Shown: positions 1-11,016 of the stretch, in pieces
How the letters are laid out: each line of letters begins with the position of its first letter
How positions within the stretch are numbered: the stretch's first letter is position 1
From: Micractinium sp. NFX-FRZ
Taxonomy: Eukaryota > Chlorophyta > Trebouxiophyceae > Chlorellales > Chlorellaceae
NCBI GenBank assembly: GCA_029339195.1
Contig: JAPTJF010000374.1
Span: 1 to 63,806, forward strand
Direction of reading: 5' to 3'
DNA length: 63,806 nt
Position numbers and translations under genes: made by a program
Notes under the pieces: generated by a model
What the model was told of the DNA's origin: nothing
Seen by the model: the letters and a program-made list of their open reading frames with translations, nothing else
Database searches by the model: none

Positions 1-190
1 GGCAGAGGTCAACGGAGGGAGGGGCAGCATGGCAGCAGGAATGGGGGCCCCCCGCCAGCGGCACTGCCTGAACCTCTACCGAAGCGTGCCGCTGCCCTCG
101 GCAGAGGTCAAGGGCGGGAGGGGCGCATGGCAGCAGGAATGGGGGGCCCCCGCCAGCGGCACTGCCTTAACCTCTACCGAAGCTTGCCCC
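1..190. repeat. Direct tandem duplication, about 99-bp unit, two copies
   Basis: A unit beginning GGCAGAGGTCAA at position 1 recurs at position 100 with only a few substitutions and short indels. Both copies contain GCATGGCAGCAGGAATGGGG and end with the CTCTACCGAAGC motif. The first copy may extend left of the window. No coding role is evident. Purpose unknown. Confidence 0.85.
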
Positions 191-1021
191 GCTTCCCCCG
201 CGTTGACACCCGCTTTTTACCCTCGACTCTGCAGGAGCTCCGTGCCTGTACCGCCATGCATAAGTGCAGCCAGTTTGCATTGCACTTCTGAAAATCGCAC
301 CAAAGGTCTGAGTAGCGGTCACGCCTTGCATGCGGGGTGCAGTGAGAGCCGGCTCTGGTGCCAGCGCCTAGCCCCCTCCATCCTCCGCTAGTTCCTGACC
401 ACACATCTACTATTCCACCTGTATCATGTTCAATTGTGATAAGAAAACTTTGGTTGGGGAACTGCCGTGAGGGGCTTGCCGTGCGCCTGCAAACTGGACA
501 GCCCCTCGCTCCCGCCTCGCCGCTCCGGCGCCAGGCTGGAGGCCAACTTGGCAATGTCCCAACGGAGTGCACGGCCTCCACCGGAGCTTGACACAATCAC
601 AGGCTGCAACCGTCGGTAACAGGCCAGCCGTCGACAGCAGGGCTTCCAAGGGCTTCCCTGGGCAGCAGAGGCGGGGTGTTCGACAGCCTGCACGGTGCCA
701 AGCAGACCATTGGAGCGCTGACGTCTCTGCTTCTGCCGTGAGTGGGGGGCAGCGCCTGTGATGGTGTGAGCGGTAGCCTGGCCGTGCTTGTCAGGCCCTG
801 TCGGGAGCGAGGCCTGTGTATCTGGAGGCAGGCGGACGGCTATTAGGCGTGTTCAAGACGAGCAAGGGCCTCTGCTACGCCCTGCCCTGGCCTGCCAGTG
901 GACGCATGCCGCAGCCACCGCCCGCCCGCCTTGCCCGCTCGTTCCGCCTGCGCCGCGCCCCAACCCTCTGCCGGACGCAATTGAACCTTCCTACACGCTG
1001 GCAGGCATACAACCATCCGAC
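191..1021. other. Upstream region of the F-box gene, no gene recognised
   Basis: No convincing exon was found. The reading frame of the following gene stays open back to about position 788 but has no ATG before 1022. An upstream non-coding or short coding exon with a splice acceptor here cannot be excluded. Confidence 0.5.
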
Positions 1022-1480
1022 ATGGAGGCAGGCAACCCTTACTCCCATCCACGGTACCGGTATGCCTACATAGCCAGCGACACCGAGAGCGAAGACGACT
1101 ACCGCAGCGGCGACAGCAGTGCAGGCGGCTTCTCCCCGCCGCAGCCAGCCTCGCCTCGGCAAGCCGCAGCCGCGCCTCTGCAAGACGCAGCCTGGAACAG
1201 TGCAGCCATGAGCAGCAGCAGTGGCGGCAGCAGCCGCATCCCACCAGCCTCGTGCCTGGCCGAAAGGGCCTGGAACGACATTACTGTGACCAGCAGCGGC
1301 GGCAGCAGCGGCGGCAGCAGAGGCAGCAGTGGCAGCAGTGGCAGCAGGAGCGCCAGTTCCACTGGAGGCTCTCCAGACGGCACAGCAGCCTCCAGTGCTA
1401 GCCAGGCTGCAGCAAGCGCATACTCCTACTCCCACTCCCGTACCCACATTGCAAGCGACCCCGGCAGCGAGGAAGGCTGC

Positions 1481-1516
<36 letters not shown>

Positions 1517-4085
1517 GGTGGCGGAATCTCCCAATCAGCCTCGCCCCTGCAAGCCAGAGCCGGGAATAGTAGCGCGGTCCGCAGCAGCAGCCACAGCAAC
1601 CACAGCAGCCGCAGCAGCCACAGCGGCAGCAGCAAAGCTGGCAGTGGCAGCAGCTCTGAAGCAGCCTCGCCAGCCCACACGGCAGCCTCCAGTGCAGCCC
1701 AGTTTGATCTCCTTGCAGAGCTGCTCCAGCGCCTGCAGCGCCTGCAGCCCTCTCCACGCCGCCCCAGCAGTCAAGCCATCACGCTGCCAGCTGCTACTGC
1801 TGTCAGCCCGCAGGCTCCCACTGTGCCTGATGCAGCGGCCGCCATCCACCACCTTCCCAGCGGCCTGCTGGAGGCATGCCTGGCGCCACTGGAGCCCCGG
1901 CACAGGTGGGGGGGTAGGGTGCGGCAATCTGCTGAGATGTACACGGTGTAACAGGAAGGAAGGGAAGGAAAGGAAGGAAGGATGGGCGGCAGGCACGGCG
2001 GTTCGTAGGGCGCCTAATGTGCCGATTGCATGAGAGGAGCACAGGCAGCCTCAGCTTAAGCACAGCTGCCTTGGCCGCCAGCGCTGCAAACCCGCACCTC
2101 ACCCTCCCAGCACCTGCTGCCTGGTGCCTGCGTGTGCCACATGCAGTGCACCTGCCTCACCCAATTTGCAATTCCGTCAAAGCAGCCTGCTAGTCACGCA
2201 TAATCGCATTGACCCCTGTACTGCCTCTTACCTTGCTCCTGCCCATGCAGGCTGGGCCGTGCAGCGCTGGCCTGCAAGAGCTTTCACGCAGCCTGCCACA
2301 GCCCCATGCTGCTGCGCTTTGTGAGGGCAGACCTGCGGTGTTGTCAGCTGCTGCCCCAACTGCAGTCCCTTGCGGCCTGGCTGGCGCGCCACGGGCAGCA
2401 CGTGCACAGCCTGCAGTTCTGGTGCTTGGACTACGATTTCAACAGCCGCTGCCCTCGGGACCTGTATGAATTGGTTGAGGTGGCCCTTGCAGGGACCATG
2501 CACAGCTGCCTGCGGTGCTGCAGGCAGCTGCAGCAGCTCAGCTTCAGCCCCGTCAGCCTCTTGCCCGCCACCGCCTGGGGCCTGCACAGCCTGCGGGACC
2601 TGCAGCACGCCACGCTCAAAGCAAGCAGGCGCACCAACGAGCCGATGCAGCTGTCATGCGGGCTCAGCGCGCTCAGCGCGCTGGGCAGCCTGCGCCTCAG
2701 GGGTGCGCAGCTTGCACCAGCAGACCAGCTGCCCCTCTCGCTGACACAGCTGGTGATGGAGGACATTGACCTGCCTCCAGGGGTGAGTCTAAGCACAGGC
2801 AGATAAAAATCGTAGTGGCATAGCAACGCGTGCTTTGTTTGTCAGGGGGGTGGCAGGGGCGGCGGCGCCATCGTCGGCACCCTTGGCGCCCTCGCTGTCG
2901 CTCCAGCTCTTCCCCTGCTTTCTCTTCTTGACCTTCTTCTCAAGCAGCGCCGGCGTCTCTGCAGTATGGGCGCAGCGCCGGGTGTCTAGAGGAGGGGCTG
3001 GCCCCCGAAAACTTTGCGCCGGCACTCTGAGCTGCCAGCCCCCACATGCACGCGACCCTGCAGCCTCCTCCCCCAGCCTCCTCTCCTGGCCTTTGTCTCT
3101 TTCTTGACAGTGACCTCCCCTGCTGTCATCATTTTCTTGGCCACTGAAGAGCATGCAGGGGCTGCCATGGTGCCCACGGTGAGCCAGGCGCCTTGGTTCA
3201 ACTCCCAGTCAGAGCGCTCACTCTTCTCTGCCTCATATCCCTCTCATCTTGCTCACCCCTTTACTGCAGCTCAACGGCCTCTCCCGGCTGCGCCACCTGC
3301 GCCTGGACGAATGCTACCTGTGGGAGACAGAAGAGCCCGCTGAAGGTGCCGGGGGCAACAGCAGCGGCCCCTCTTTCCCAAGCAGCCTCACCCGCCTCGA
3401 CTGGCGGCGCACGCCCCTGTTTGACGGCCTGCCTGGCCTCACAGGGCTGCGCCACCTGGAGGTGTCTTGGGTCGAGTACCGCACATCTGCCTTCCCACAC
3501 GAGCTGCTGGGTACGATGCTGGGCGGCATGCCGCAGCTCACCGCCCTGCTGCTTGACACGGAGGGGCCCGTTGACGTGCCGGCGGGACTGGCGAGCTTGT
3601 CGGGGCTGCAGCGCCTTGGGTTGATCAGCAAAAAGCAGAGGGAGCCAGAAAGCCGGACCTTACCACCTGGCACCTGGCTGCACAGCCTGCGCTGGCTGTG
3701 CACTCACTGGGGCATCGCGGCGGGCAGCCAAGGGGTGCTGGCAACGGCTGGGCAGCTGGAGGCCTGCCACCTGTGGGTGCTTCCGAGCGCCAGTGCAGCC
3801 TACGGCGAAGGCTGGGCGGGCCTGTCCCAGTGGGCCGCCACACACCCACCGCTTGGCGTGCTTCGTTTCTTGGTTGAAGTGAACAAGCGCTTTGTGATCC
3901 TGCCGCCCACGTGGAGGGAGAGGGACGAACTCCAAGCAGAGGAGGACGCTGTGCACGCTGTGAACGAGGCCACGCTGTTCCTGCAGCGGCAGCGCCCATG
4001 CCTAACCGTTGTCCGTGAGCGTGTGCTGCCCTGGAGGAACTTGACCGGCCGCACGCGGCACATCCGCTTTGATGCCCCTTTGTAG
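1022..4085 (+). CDS. F-box / leucine-rich-repeat protein with Ser-rich N-terminus
   Basis: Three exons, 1022-1905, 2251-2782 and 3270-4085, give 743 residues with closed phases. Residues about 1-255 are Ser/Gly/Ala-rich low-complexity sequence in which a YSHPRY...IASDTESED block recurs as YSYSHSR...IASDPGSEE, an internal duplication. An F-box-like motif is assembled across intron 1: LPSGLLEACLAPLEPRHR joined to LGRAALACKSFHAACHSP. The rest carries irregular leucine-rich repeats (SLTQLVMEDIDLPPG joined to LNGLSRLRHLRLDEC). By family knowledge, F-box LRR proteins are substrate adaptors of SCF ubiquitin ligases. The substrate is unknown. The start was chosen as the first ATG in the open frame. 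Poly-Ser is encoded by a CAG/AGC run near 1485-1516. Intron 2 holds an antisense open frame described separately. Confidence 0.8.
2789..3154 (-). other. Antisense lysine-rich open frame inside intron 2 of the F-box gene
   Basis: An ATG-started frame of 121 codons lies entirely within the sense intron. Its second half reads LLEKKVKKRKQGKSW followed by an acidic stretch SDSEGAKGADDGAA, a composition unlike the random Arg/Pro/Ala shadows elsewhere. Another minus frame just upstream reads KKMMTAGEVTVKKETKA. This could be a nested antisense gene, a fragment of a nucleolar or ribosomal-type protein inserted here, or chance. No family was recognised. Confidence 0.25.
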
Positions 4086-4835
4086 CTCGCTTGGCGCACA
4101 GCGCATGTCGCCAGTGCTGTGCGTGTGACTGCACGTGCATCTTGGTACAGCCACCGCTGGCTCCCCTTCCACCTTGAAGTATGCCTGCCCTCTTAGACCC
4201 CACTTGCAAGCCTTGCACCCACCCACTGTGCCACCTTCTGTGGCAAACCACATGTCTCCCTTCCAGTGATTCATGCCTCACTTAACCCTATTGTCTGCAT
4301 GCCATGAACCCCTGGCCCGCTAGCGCGGCCTGCCCCCTCTAGGGTCCGTTCTATGTGCCCGTCACCCAAATGTATATCTGCTTGCTACGGTAACTCTGAA
4401 AGGGAGGCAGGCAGGTTGACACCTTGGCACGCGCGGCCAGAAGGCACAACACATGTTGCAGGCTACACAACACCGTGCGGAGCCCCTCCCCAGGGGCATT
4501 CCTTTGTTCGGCGTGCAAGGAGGTGGGGAGAATAAATGGCTGGCTGGGCAGCGCTCACAGAAAGGCCGGAAAATGAGTGGGCCGGCAGTGGTGCGCACAA
4601 CAACGTGCACCTGGGCGGGGGAGGGCGGGAGGCAAGTGAAGCGAGACGAAGGGGAGGACGGGGGTGGATACTCAGAAAGTTAAAAGGGGCAAGCCGTCAG
4701 GCTTAAAACTTGCTGCAATAAAACACATGAGATGAGACATAGACTCGGGGTCAAATCATGCCTCACAGCAAGACCATCGGCAATTTCACCGCGTACAAAG
4801 CAAAGTGCCTGCTGCTTTGCAGAGAAAAGAATGCC
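4086..4835. other. Convergent intergenic region
   Basis: This lies between the 3' ends of the F-box gene (+) and the acidic unknown gene (-) and so should hold both 3' UTRs. I saw no open frame with coding character and no TGTAA signal on either strand. Nothing else recognised. Confidence 0.5.
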
Positions 4836-6545
4836 TCAGTCCACACCAGCGGCGCCCTCGCGTCCCTCCCCCATGCCGCTGGCGGCAGCACCGCCGCCTG
4901 TCGGCCTGCGGGGCACGCCTGCCGCCACCTCCAGCTGCTGCAGCTCAGCCAGGAGGCTTGTGTAGTCCTCGTCCAATGCCTGCAAGGAGTCGCAGATCAG
5001 GCGGGGATGTGTGTTGGGGAATGGAGTTTGAAGGAGACTGCAAGCAGACGCAGGTACACTGGGGGCCGCTGCACCGCCTCACCACCCGGGAGGTGGGCGG
5101 GCACAGGCGGTCCATAACAGAGCAGAGGCTGTCCCGCCTGCATCCACTGGTGCTTCAGCTTCCTGCCGCACCTCATCACCCACCACGGCCAGCCAACCTC
5201 CCTGCCTGTGGACCTGGCACCCGCCCCCAGCACCTTCCCCTGACGCAGCGCCGCCTGCTGCTGGCGCTGCCTGCAATCCGGTGTATGCTCACCAGCTCAG
5301 CCGCCGCAGCCGCAGCCGGGTCCTCGCTGCAGCTCAGGCCACAAGGTCCCATCTCAAACTCCCAGTTGCCCACCATTCCATCCACCGAGGCCAGGAGGGA
5401 GCCACGGCTGCGCCTGCAGGGAGGGCGGCAAAGCAGGGTTGGGGTGCAGGGGAGAGTCAGGGCATGTGCGTGGTGCACCAAGTGTGGTTCTGCACAGTGG
5501 GCAGGTGGTGGGCGGCTGCCCCAGAGGCGGCAGGGCAGGCAGCACACAGCAGCAGGCAGGTGGACGGGAGGGCACCACGCCACATAGCAGCTGCACGCCC
5601 TGCACTCAGGCTCCTCCCCTGCCATTCCATTTGCAGCTGCACTGCCCCACATCCCCACGAGTCACTCACAGCTGCTCCTCTTCGGGCGCCCCCGCCATCC
5701 AGTCCCCCTGAGAGTAGTCCTGAGTGAGGGCTGCAGAGGCGGGGTGGCTCCCCGAGCTAACCAGACCAAACTCCTGATCAGGTTCTGGATCTGCCTGCCG
5801 CTGTGGCTGGTCGGCGGGCTGCGCCGACACGCCTGGGTCGCCTGCAAGGGCAGGGGTGTGGTACAGGCACATGCCATGGAGCAAAGCAAGTGTGGGCGAT
5901 GTGGCAGGCCGTGCAAAGTGCAGAGCACAGGGTACGGTGACAGCATGGGCGGCAAGAGATCAAGCGGCATCATGCTACACATCAGGCGCGACCCACTCCG
6001 TTGTTCTCCCTCCCACCACCAACCCTCGCACCACGAACCAACACTTGCAACAGCCCACCGCCTCGCACCCAGTGAGCCATCCGCTGGCGCCGACTCCTGC
6101 CAGCAGCCCGAGGCCTCATAGCCTGATGCCATCACCCAGTCCTCCATGTCGCTTGCACCGTCTGGATCACAGCTGGCGGTGGCGGGGCCAGCCTGGCGCG
6201 CCATGGCGCCCGGATGGGGAGCAAAGCCGGCGGGCCTGTTTGAAGCGGCAGCAGCGGAGGCGGGCGACAGGTGCGTGCTCAGCATCCCCGGCTGCGCGGG
6301 GTGGGCGTGCGCATCGGTGCCCCAGGCACACTCATATCCAGCTTCATCATCGGTCAGGAAGGCCGCCTCGCCGGCTTCCACCCAAGTTCCGCCTTGCTGA
6401 GCTGGCGAGGGTGCGCCGTCGCGAGCGGGACTGCCGCCGCCGCGGGCGGGCTGGTCGCGGTAGGCGTGCGTCGGCCGTCGTAAGCGAGATGCCAGGACCT
6501 GCTACAGCGTGCGCGGTTGGGAACAGAGACGGGAGCTGTCGACAT
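4836..6545 (-). CDS. Uncharacterised acidic protein with C-terminal coiled coil
   Basis: Six exons on the minus strand: 6506-6545, 6069-6401, 5670-5841, 5293-5413, 5234-5266 and 4836-4979. Phases run 1, 1, 2, 0, 0 and give 280 residues. The first intron (GTAGCA to CCAG) is the least certain; the others are well defined. The N-terminal half is acidic and Gly/Ala/Pro-rich (AAFLTDDEAGYECAWG, ASDMEDWVMASGYEASG). The C-terminus becomes helical: an 11-residue exon RQQQAALRQGK precedes ALDEDYTSLLAELQQLEVAA, consistent with a short coiled coil. No signal peptide, membrane segment or known family was recognised. It is divergent from the DUF1338 gene at 6907. Function unknown. Confidence 0.6.
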
Positions 6546-6906
6546 GACTTGGGCAGTGCGTGCCTTGCAGTGCAACCTCAAGTGTCAGAGCTGCATTCGT
6601 CACTTCCGTGTACCAGAGACTATTGCGCACCCTGGAAGCGGCCCTTGGGGCAGGGTAGCCCCGGCTGGCTGGCCAGGTGCGACAGGTTAGTGAGCACGGC
6701 TTCATGTGAGCTGTCCTTGAATGAGACTGGTGACGAAGCAGCGATCACGGGGGCTTTCAGTGCTTGAAAAGTGGCGCTCAAAAAGTTTGAGAACCCTAGC
6801 ACGCCGCCTGGAGACGCACAGCACGGAACCTTGAATCGAAAACTCGGCGCGATCTGCAGCCGACCCTCGATCAGATAGGCACACTGGGAGGCTGCTCAAC
6901 AACACC
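6546..6906. promoter_or_regulatory. Shared divergent promoter region, 361 bp
   Basis: This gap separates two start codons pointing away from each other (the acidic unknown on minus, the DUF1338 gene on plus) and should contain both promoters. No TATA box or other named element was recognised. Assignment rests on position only. Confidence 0.5.
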
Positions 6907-9900
6907 ATGGCGGCGCTGCTGTGTCGGGCGGCCTTGACTCGCGTTGCCCGCCTGCCGGTGGCGGCTCAGAGCGCCCGCATTGCGGCAGCAGCAACATGCA
7001 CGCCCGGTAACGGGCCGTGCAGCAGCGGCAGGTTCCCAGCCGGCGGCGGCAGCGGCGGCGCGCCGCCGCCCGCCTTGGCATCGGCGGCGGCGCCGCGGCA
7101 GCGCCCCTTCAGCGCAGCAGCCCAGGCGGTGTCCGGAGGAGAAAAGGAGCCCAGCACTGCAGCATGCCAGCCAGAGGATTCCCACCTGCTGCAAGGCATT
7201 CTGAGCGGCATGCTGGCGCAGTACTGGGGTGCGTGGGTGGGCGACACATGGGCAGGCACCGGTGCTTGTCCAGCAGAACATGTGCTCTCTCCTGCCTGCA
7301 CTGCACGCATGAAACAGCCCCACATCCACAGACCGCCTATGATCGCTGCTTCAGCAATTCTTATCGCGCCTGCTCATGCACAGTGCCTCTTGTTATCCCT
7401 GCCGCTGTGCTGTGCCCCTTTCTCCTCTCCTGCCCACCCTTGCTGGCGCAACCCTTGATGCTCAGCTGTTGCCCCGCCGCTGCCATTGTCCCGCAGACAG
7501 CACACCAACCGCGGAGGCTGCAGTGGGCGCTCTGGAGGCTCTCTGCCCCAACGCTCTTATTGGCTTCGACCATGTCGCTTTCCGCACATTCGGGGTGGGT
7601 GGGCTGGGCAGTGGGAGTGGGAGTGGGAGAGGTCTGCTCTGGGTGCAGCGGCCCGCAGTGACTAGCGGGGATGCTGCTCGCCCATGGCTGTACAGTTGTT
7701 CATTACCCATAAAGGGTAGAGCAGGGGCGCCGGTCCCTTTGATTGCGCCACCATCCCCAGCTGTGCGTTGCCCGCCCCTGTCTTCTTCCGCCTCTGCCCC
7801 GCCCCTCTCCCCTTGCTGCCCCAGTGTACGCGGGCCTGCATACCGGCCTGCTGTGCTCCCTCCACACTTGGTTGAGTTTGGCATCACAGTGTGGGCCCAC
7901 CTTTCCAGCCACTCTGTCTGACCCAGCATCCTGCCTGCCTGCTGTGCCCGCTGTGCCAGCGGAGGGTATGGGCATCCCCAGCGCAGCTTGCTTGTTCACC
8001 ACTTCTGTTCACTCGGCGCCCTGCCTGCCTGCTGTGCCCGCCGTGCCACATGTGCAGGTGGAGGGGCTGGGCATCCCCAGCGTGGCCCAGCTGTTCACCG
8101 ACTTTGGGTACCAGCGGCGGGATGCCTTTGACTTCCCAGCCAAGAAGCTGCGGGTGAGGTGGACAAGCGAGGCTGGTGGCCAGGCATCGAGGCGGGCGGT
8201 TTGGAGGGGAGGGCCGTCAGCTTCCGCAGCGAGCGGCGGGTGACCAAAGGTGGCAGGCAGGCCGTTTGTCACCCTGTTGCGTCACCTTGCCCGGCGGGCA
8301 GCAGCTGGCAGGTGTGGAGGGCGGCGGCGGTACGCCACCCCCAGAGGTAGCCAGCTGCGCCAGAACTCCGCTTGTGTGCCCACCCACCCTGTGTTGCCGC
8401 TCTCCCCTTCTTGCCCCGCCCCCTCCCCCTCTCCTCCGCCCCGTCCAGGCCTACTGGTACTCTCCCCCCGACCCAGAGCTGCCCCGCATCTTCATCTCAG
8501 AGCTCAAGGCAAGCAAGGGGGTGTGGGGGGCTGCTGCTGTTGCAGAAGGGGCCGCTGGTACCAGCGGTGTGCCGTGCCGGCGGGAAGCAGTGCTCTGCCA
8601 TGCATCTCACCTTGCCGCCCCCCCTTCTGGAAGCATATATATCGCGTCCTTGCCCTTGCCGCCACTCCTGGACAAGTGCATGTGCTACGCTTTTGACACA
8701 CCTGCAGCATTGTCCCTTGTTCAAGTTGTATTCAACACAGCCCGCCTCGCCTGCAGGTGGAGGAGCTGTCGCCGGCAGCCCAGCAGGTGGTGCAGCGCCA
8801 CGCAGGCGCCCCGGCGGCGGCTGCCCTGCTGGGCAAGTACGGCTTGATGAGTTCGCTGCTGGGGGTGCAACCGTGGCCCACTCCCACGGTGGAGGACTTT
8901 GAGCTGCTGGCGCAGGTGGGGCAGGGGGCTGCGTCAATGGTGTTGGGGGGAGGTACGCGGGGATGATGATGGGGAGTGGCGTGTCTGTTCAGTTGGGGGA
9001 TTGGTACTAGAGTGAAACTGTGGGGCTCTGCAAGGTTGGCGATGGTGTGTACTGGGAAGGTGGGGTGGCGGGCGCTCCCTACGAGACGCCAAGCTGCTGC
9101 GCACGGGGTAAGGTCGGGGGAGTGATGTGGAGGGGGCTGATGAGCGCGGGCCGCAGAAGAAGGGGGCTACAAGGCAACTGCCTTGCGAGTCGAGGAGGAG
9201 ATGCCTGCCTGCCTGTCTGTGTAGTCTGTGCTTTTGGATGCCTGGATGAGTGGGCTGCCCGTCGGGTGGTGCCGCCCTCCCACACACCCCTGCCCCTCTC
9301 GCCACATGCCCCCCTTGCAGGAAAGCGAGTATGCTGCCTGGGTGCTGGTGCACGGCTATGCGCTCAACCACACAACAATATCAGGTGAGCGCTGAACGGA
9401 GGCACAGGAAGTGCTGCAGTCGCTGTGTGCTGGTAGCCCACCCTCAAGCGCCGCCTGGGCTTGCAGTGGCGCGGGCTTGCCTGCCGCCTGCCCAGTTGTT
9501 CGCCTGTCCTGCCCACACTTGCACCCGTGCCTCCTTTCAGCCACTGCCCGCCTGCTCCACTTGTTCTGTATTCCCCGCCCTGCCGCTTTCGTGGCACCTG
9601 CCCTCCCCCCTACCTTTCAATGCACCACCGCTTGGCGGGGCTCAAAGCGGGCAAAGGGTGCTCAACTGCCTGGCCCACCTCCCATCCGACCTCTGCACCC
9701 CACTTTCCACCCCCCCTGGTGCAACTCGTGGCCAGGCCGGTGCTGCTGGTCCTGCCTGCCTGCCTACCCCGCCTGCACTCACACCCCAGCTCCGCCCTCC
9801 TCCCGCCCCGTCCGCAGTGCACCGCCTGGCGGGGCTGGAAGGCGGGCTGGAGGCTTTAAACGCCTTCCTGCAGGAGCAGGGGTTTGTGCTGAATGACTCC

Positions 9901-11016
9901 GGAGGCTTGATCAAGGTGAGAGAAGAAGAGATACACAACATCGATGATGTATGCATGGGCGGGTGGGCGAGCAAGGTGGGAAGGCCGGGGGCTGCTGCCC
10001 GCTGCCAAAAACAATGCTGCTGCCCTTTGCCGCCTGCAGCCCCTGCCTGCTGCGCCTGCATTGTTTGGCGCCCTGTCTTCATCGCACATGCTTCCACATG
10101 ATACTCCAACCCTGTCCTGCACCCTAAGCCCGGTCCATTCTGCTGTCCGCTCTCTGTGCACACCCACCATTTTGTCTAGGCAGGCCCTTCTTGACAATGG
10201 GTGCTGCCCAGCAGCACTGGCGGCAATCCCGCATGATGCCCCGTCTCCCATGACCCTCAACATCAGCCTACCCTGCCCACCTTCTGCTCAATTTCTGCTC
10301 ACCGCCTTCTCGTCTTCTACTCATCTTCTCGTCTTCTACTCGTCTCCTCGTCTTCTCGCCTTCTCGCCTTCTCGCCTTCTACTCGTCTTGTACTCGTCTT
10401 CTCATCTTCTATGTGCTCCCAACGCAGGTCTCTCCTGACGGCGGCCTGCTGCAGAGCAGCACGGTGGCGGACCGCGTCTCCTACTGCTTTGCCGGCGGGG
10501 AGACGCGGCTGGTGCCGGGGGCCTACATCGAGTTTGCGGAGCGCAAGGTGCTGCCGCAGTTTGCCTCCCTCAAGGTAGGGTGCCAGCGCCAGCTCCCAGC
10601 GGGGAGTGTGTGGGATTCAGGAGGTAGGATTGCACCGGGCTAGCAGGGATAGGGAGGGGGCCGGGAGCAGCTGGGCTGCTTCCAGTCGGGGTTCTTAACA
10701 AGCGCACAGGCGGTGGCATGTGCATGGCGTCTCCTTGTCACTGGCAAGCCGGTGCTGCATGGCATCAGGCAGGGCACCCACCAGCTGTACCCCCTTCTTC
10801 CCGCCTGCCTGCCTGCCTGCCGGAACGCCCGCCCCCTGCTTGCTTCATCCCCACCCCACTGCCTACCATCCCGCCTGCCCTGCCTACCCGCCCCGTGCCT
10901 GCGGCCTGCAGGCAGAGGAGGTGGAGGAGTGGCACCGGCGAGACGGGTTTGAGACGGCCAGCGCTGACCGGATCTTCGAGTCCACCTCGCTGGCAGCCAA
11001 GCCGGATGAGGTGTGA
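6907..11016 (+). CDS. DUF1338 family protein, probable 2-oxoadipate dioxygenase/decarboxylase, mitochondrial
   Basis: Nine exons: 6907-7228, 7497-7594, 8058-8153, 8449-8508, 8757-8915, 9321-9384, 9818-9915, 10428-10574 and 10912-11016. They give 382 residues with closed phases. The first ~85 residues are Ala/Arg-rich without acidic residues until late, consistent with a mitochondrial presequence. Family hallmarks are visible: ALIGFDHVAFRTFG, then LPRIFISELK, WVLVHGYALNHTTIS and VPGAYIEFAER. H133, H262 and E334 are at positions expected for the metal ligands of the family. Known members convert 2-oxoadipate to 2-hydroxyglutarate in lysine breakdown (bacterial HglS, rice FLO7). Intron 4 appears to use a GC donor (AAG|GCAAGC at 8509); a GT donor 12 bp downstream would add four residues. 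Introns 2 and 6 contain decayed copies of the next exon. Confidence 0.88.
7930..8003 (+). repeat. Decayed duplicate of exon 3 start in intron 2 of the DUF1338 gene
   Basis: The segment CCTGCCTGCCTGCTGTGCCC ... GGGCATCCCCAGCG ... TTGTTCACC repeats about 90 bp later at 8020-8100, where it forms the real acceptor and first half of exon 3. The intronic copy has lost the CAG acceptor sequence and is not in frame. Confidence 0.8.
9617..9665 (+). repeat. Decayed duplicate of exon 7 start in intron 6 of the DUF1338 gene
   Basis: AATGCACCACCGCTTGGCGG at 9618 resembles the exon 7 start at 9815 (CAGTGCACCGCCTGGCGG) and continues GGGCTCAAAGCGGGCAAAGG against GGGCTGGAAGGCGGGCTGGAGG. The copy lies about 200 bp upstream of the real exon. 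Confidence 0.75.
10310..10412. repeat. CTTCTCGTCTTCTACTCGT degenerate microsatellite in intron 7
   Basis: A pyrimidine-rich array of TTCTCGTC / TTCTACTCGTC units occupies the 3' part of the intron just before the acceptor at 10427. It may lengthen the polypyrimidine region. No other role seen. Confidence 0.8.

Noticed and set aside
8508..8520. GT donor at 8521 for DUF1338 intron 4 instead of the GC donor at 8509
   Set aside because: It is in phase and would add four residues (ASKG), but it interrupts the ISELKVEELSP block that is continuous in the family. Retained as an alternative rather than the main model.
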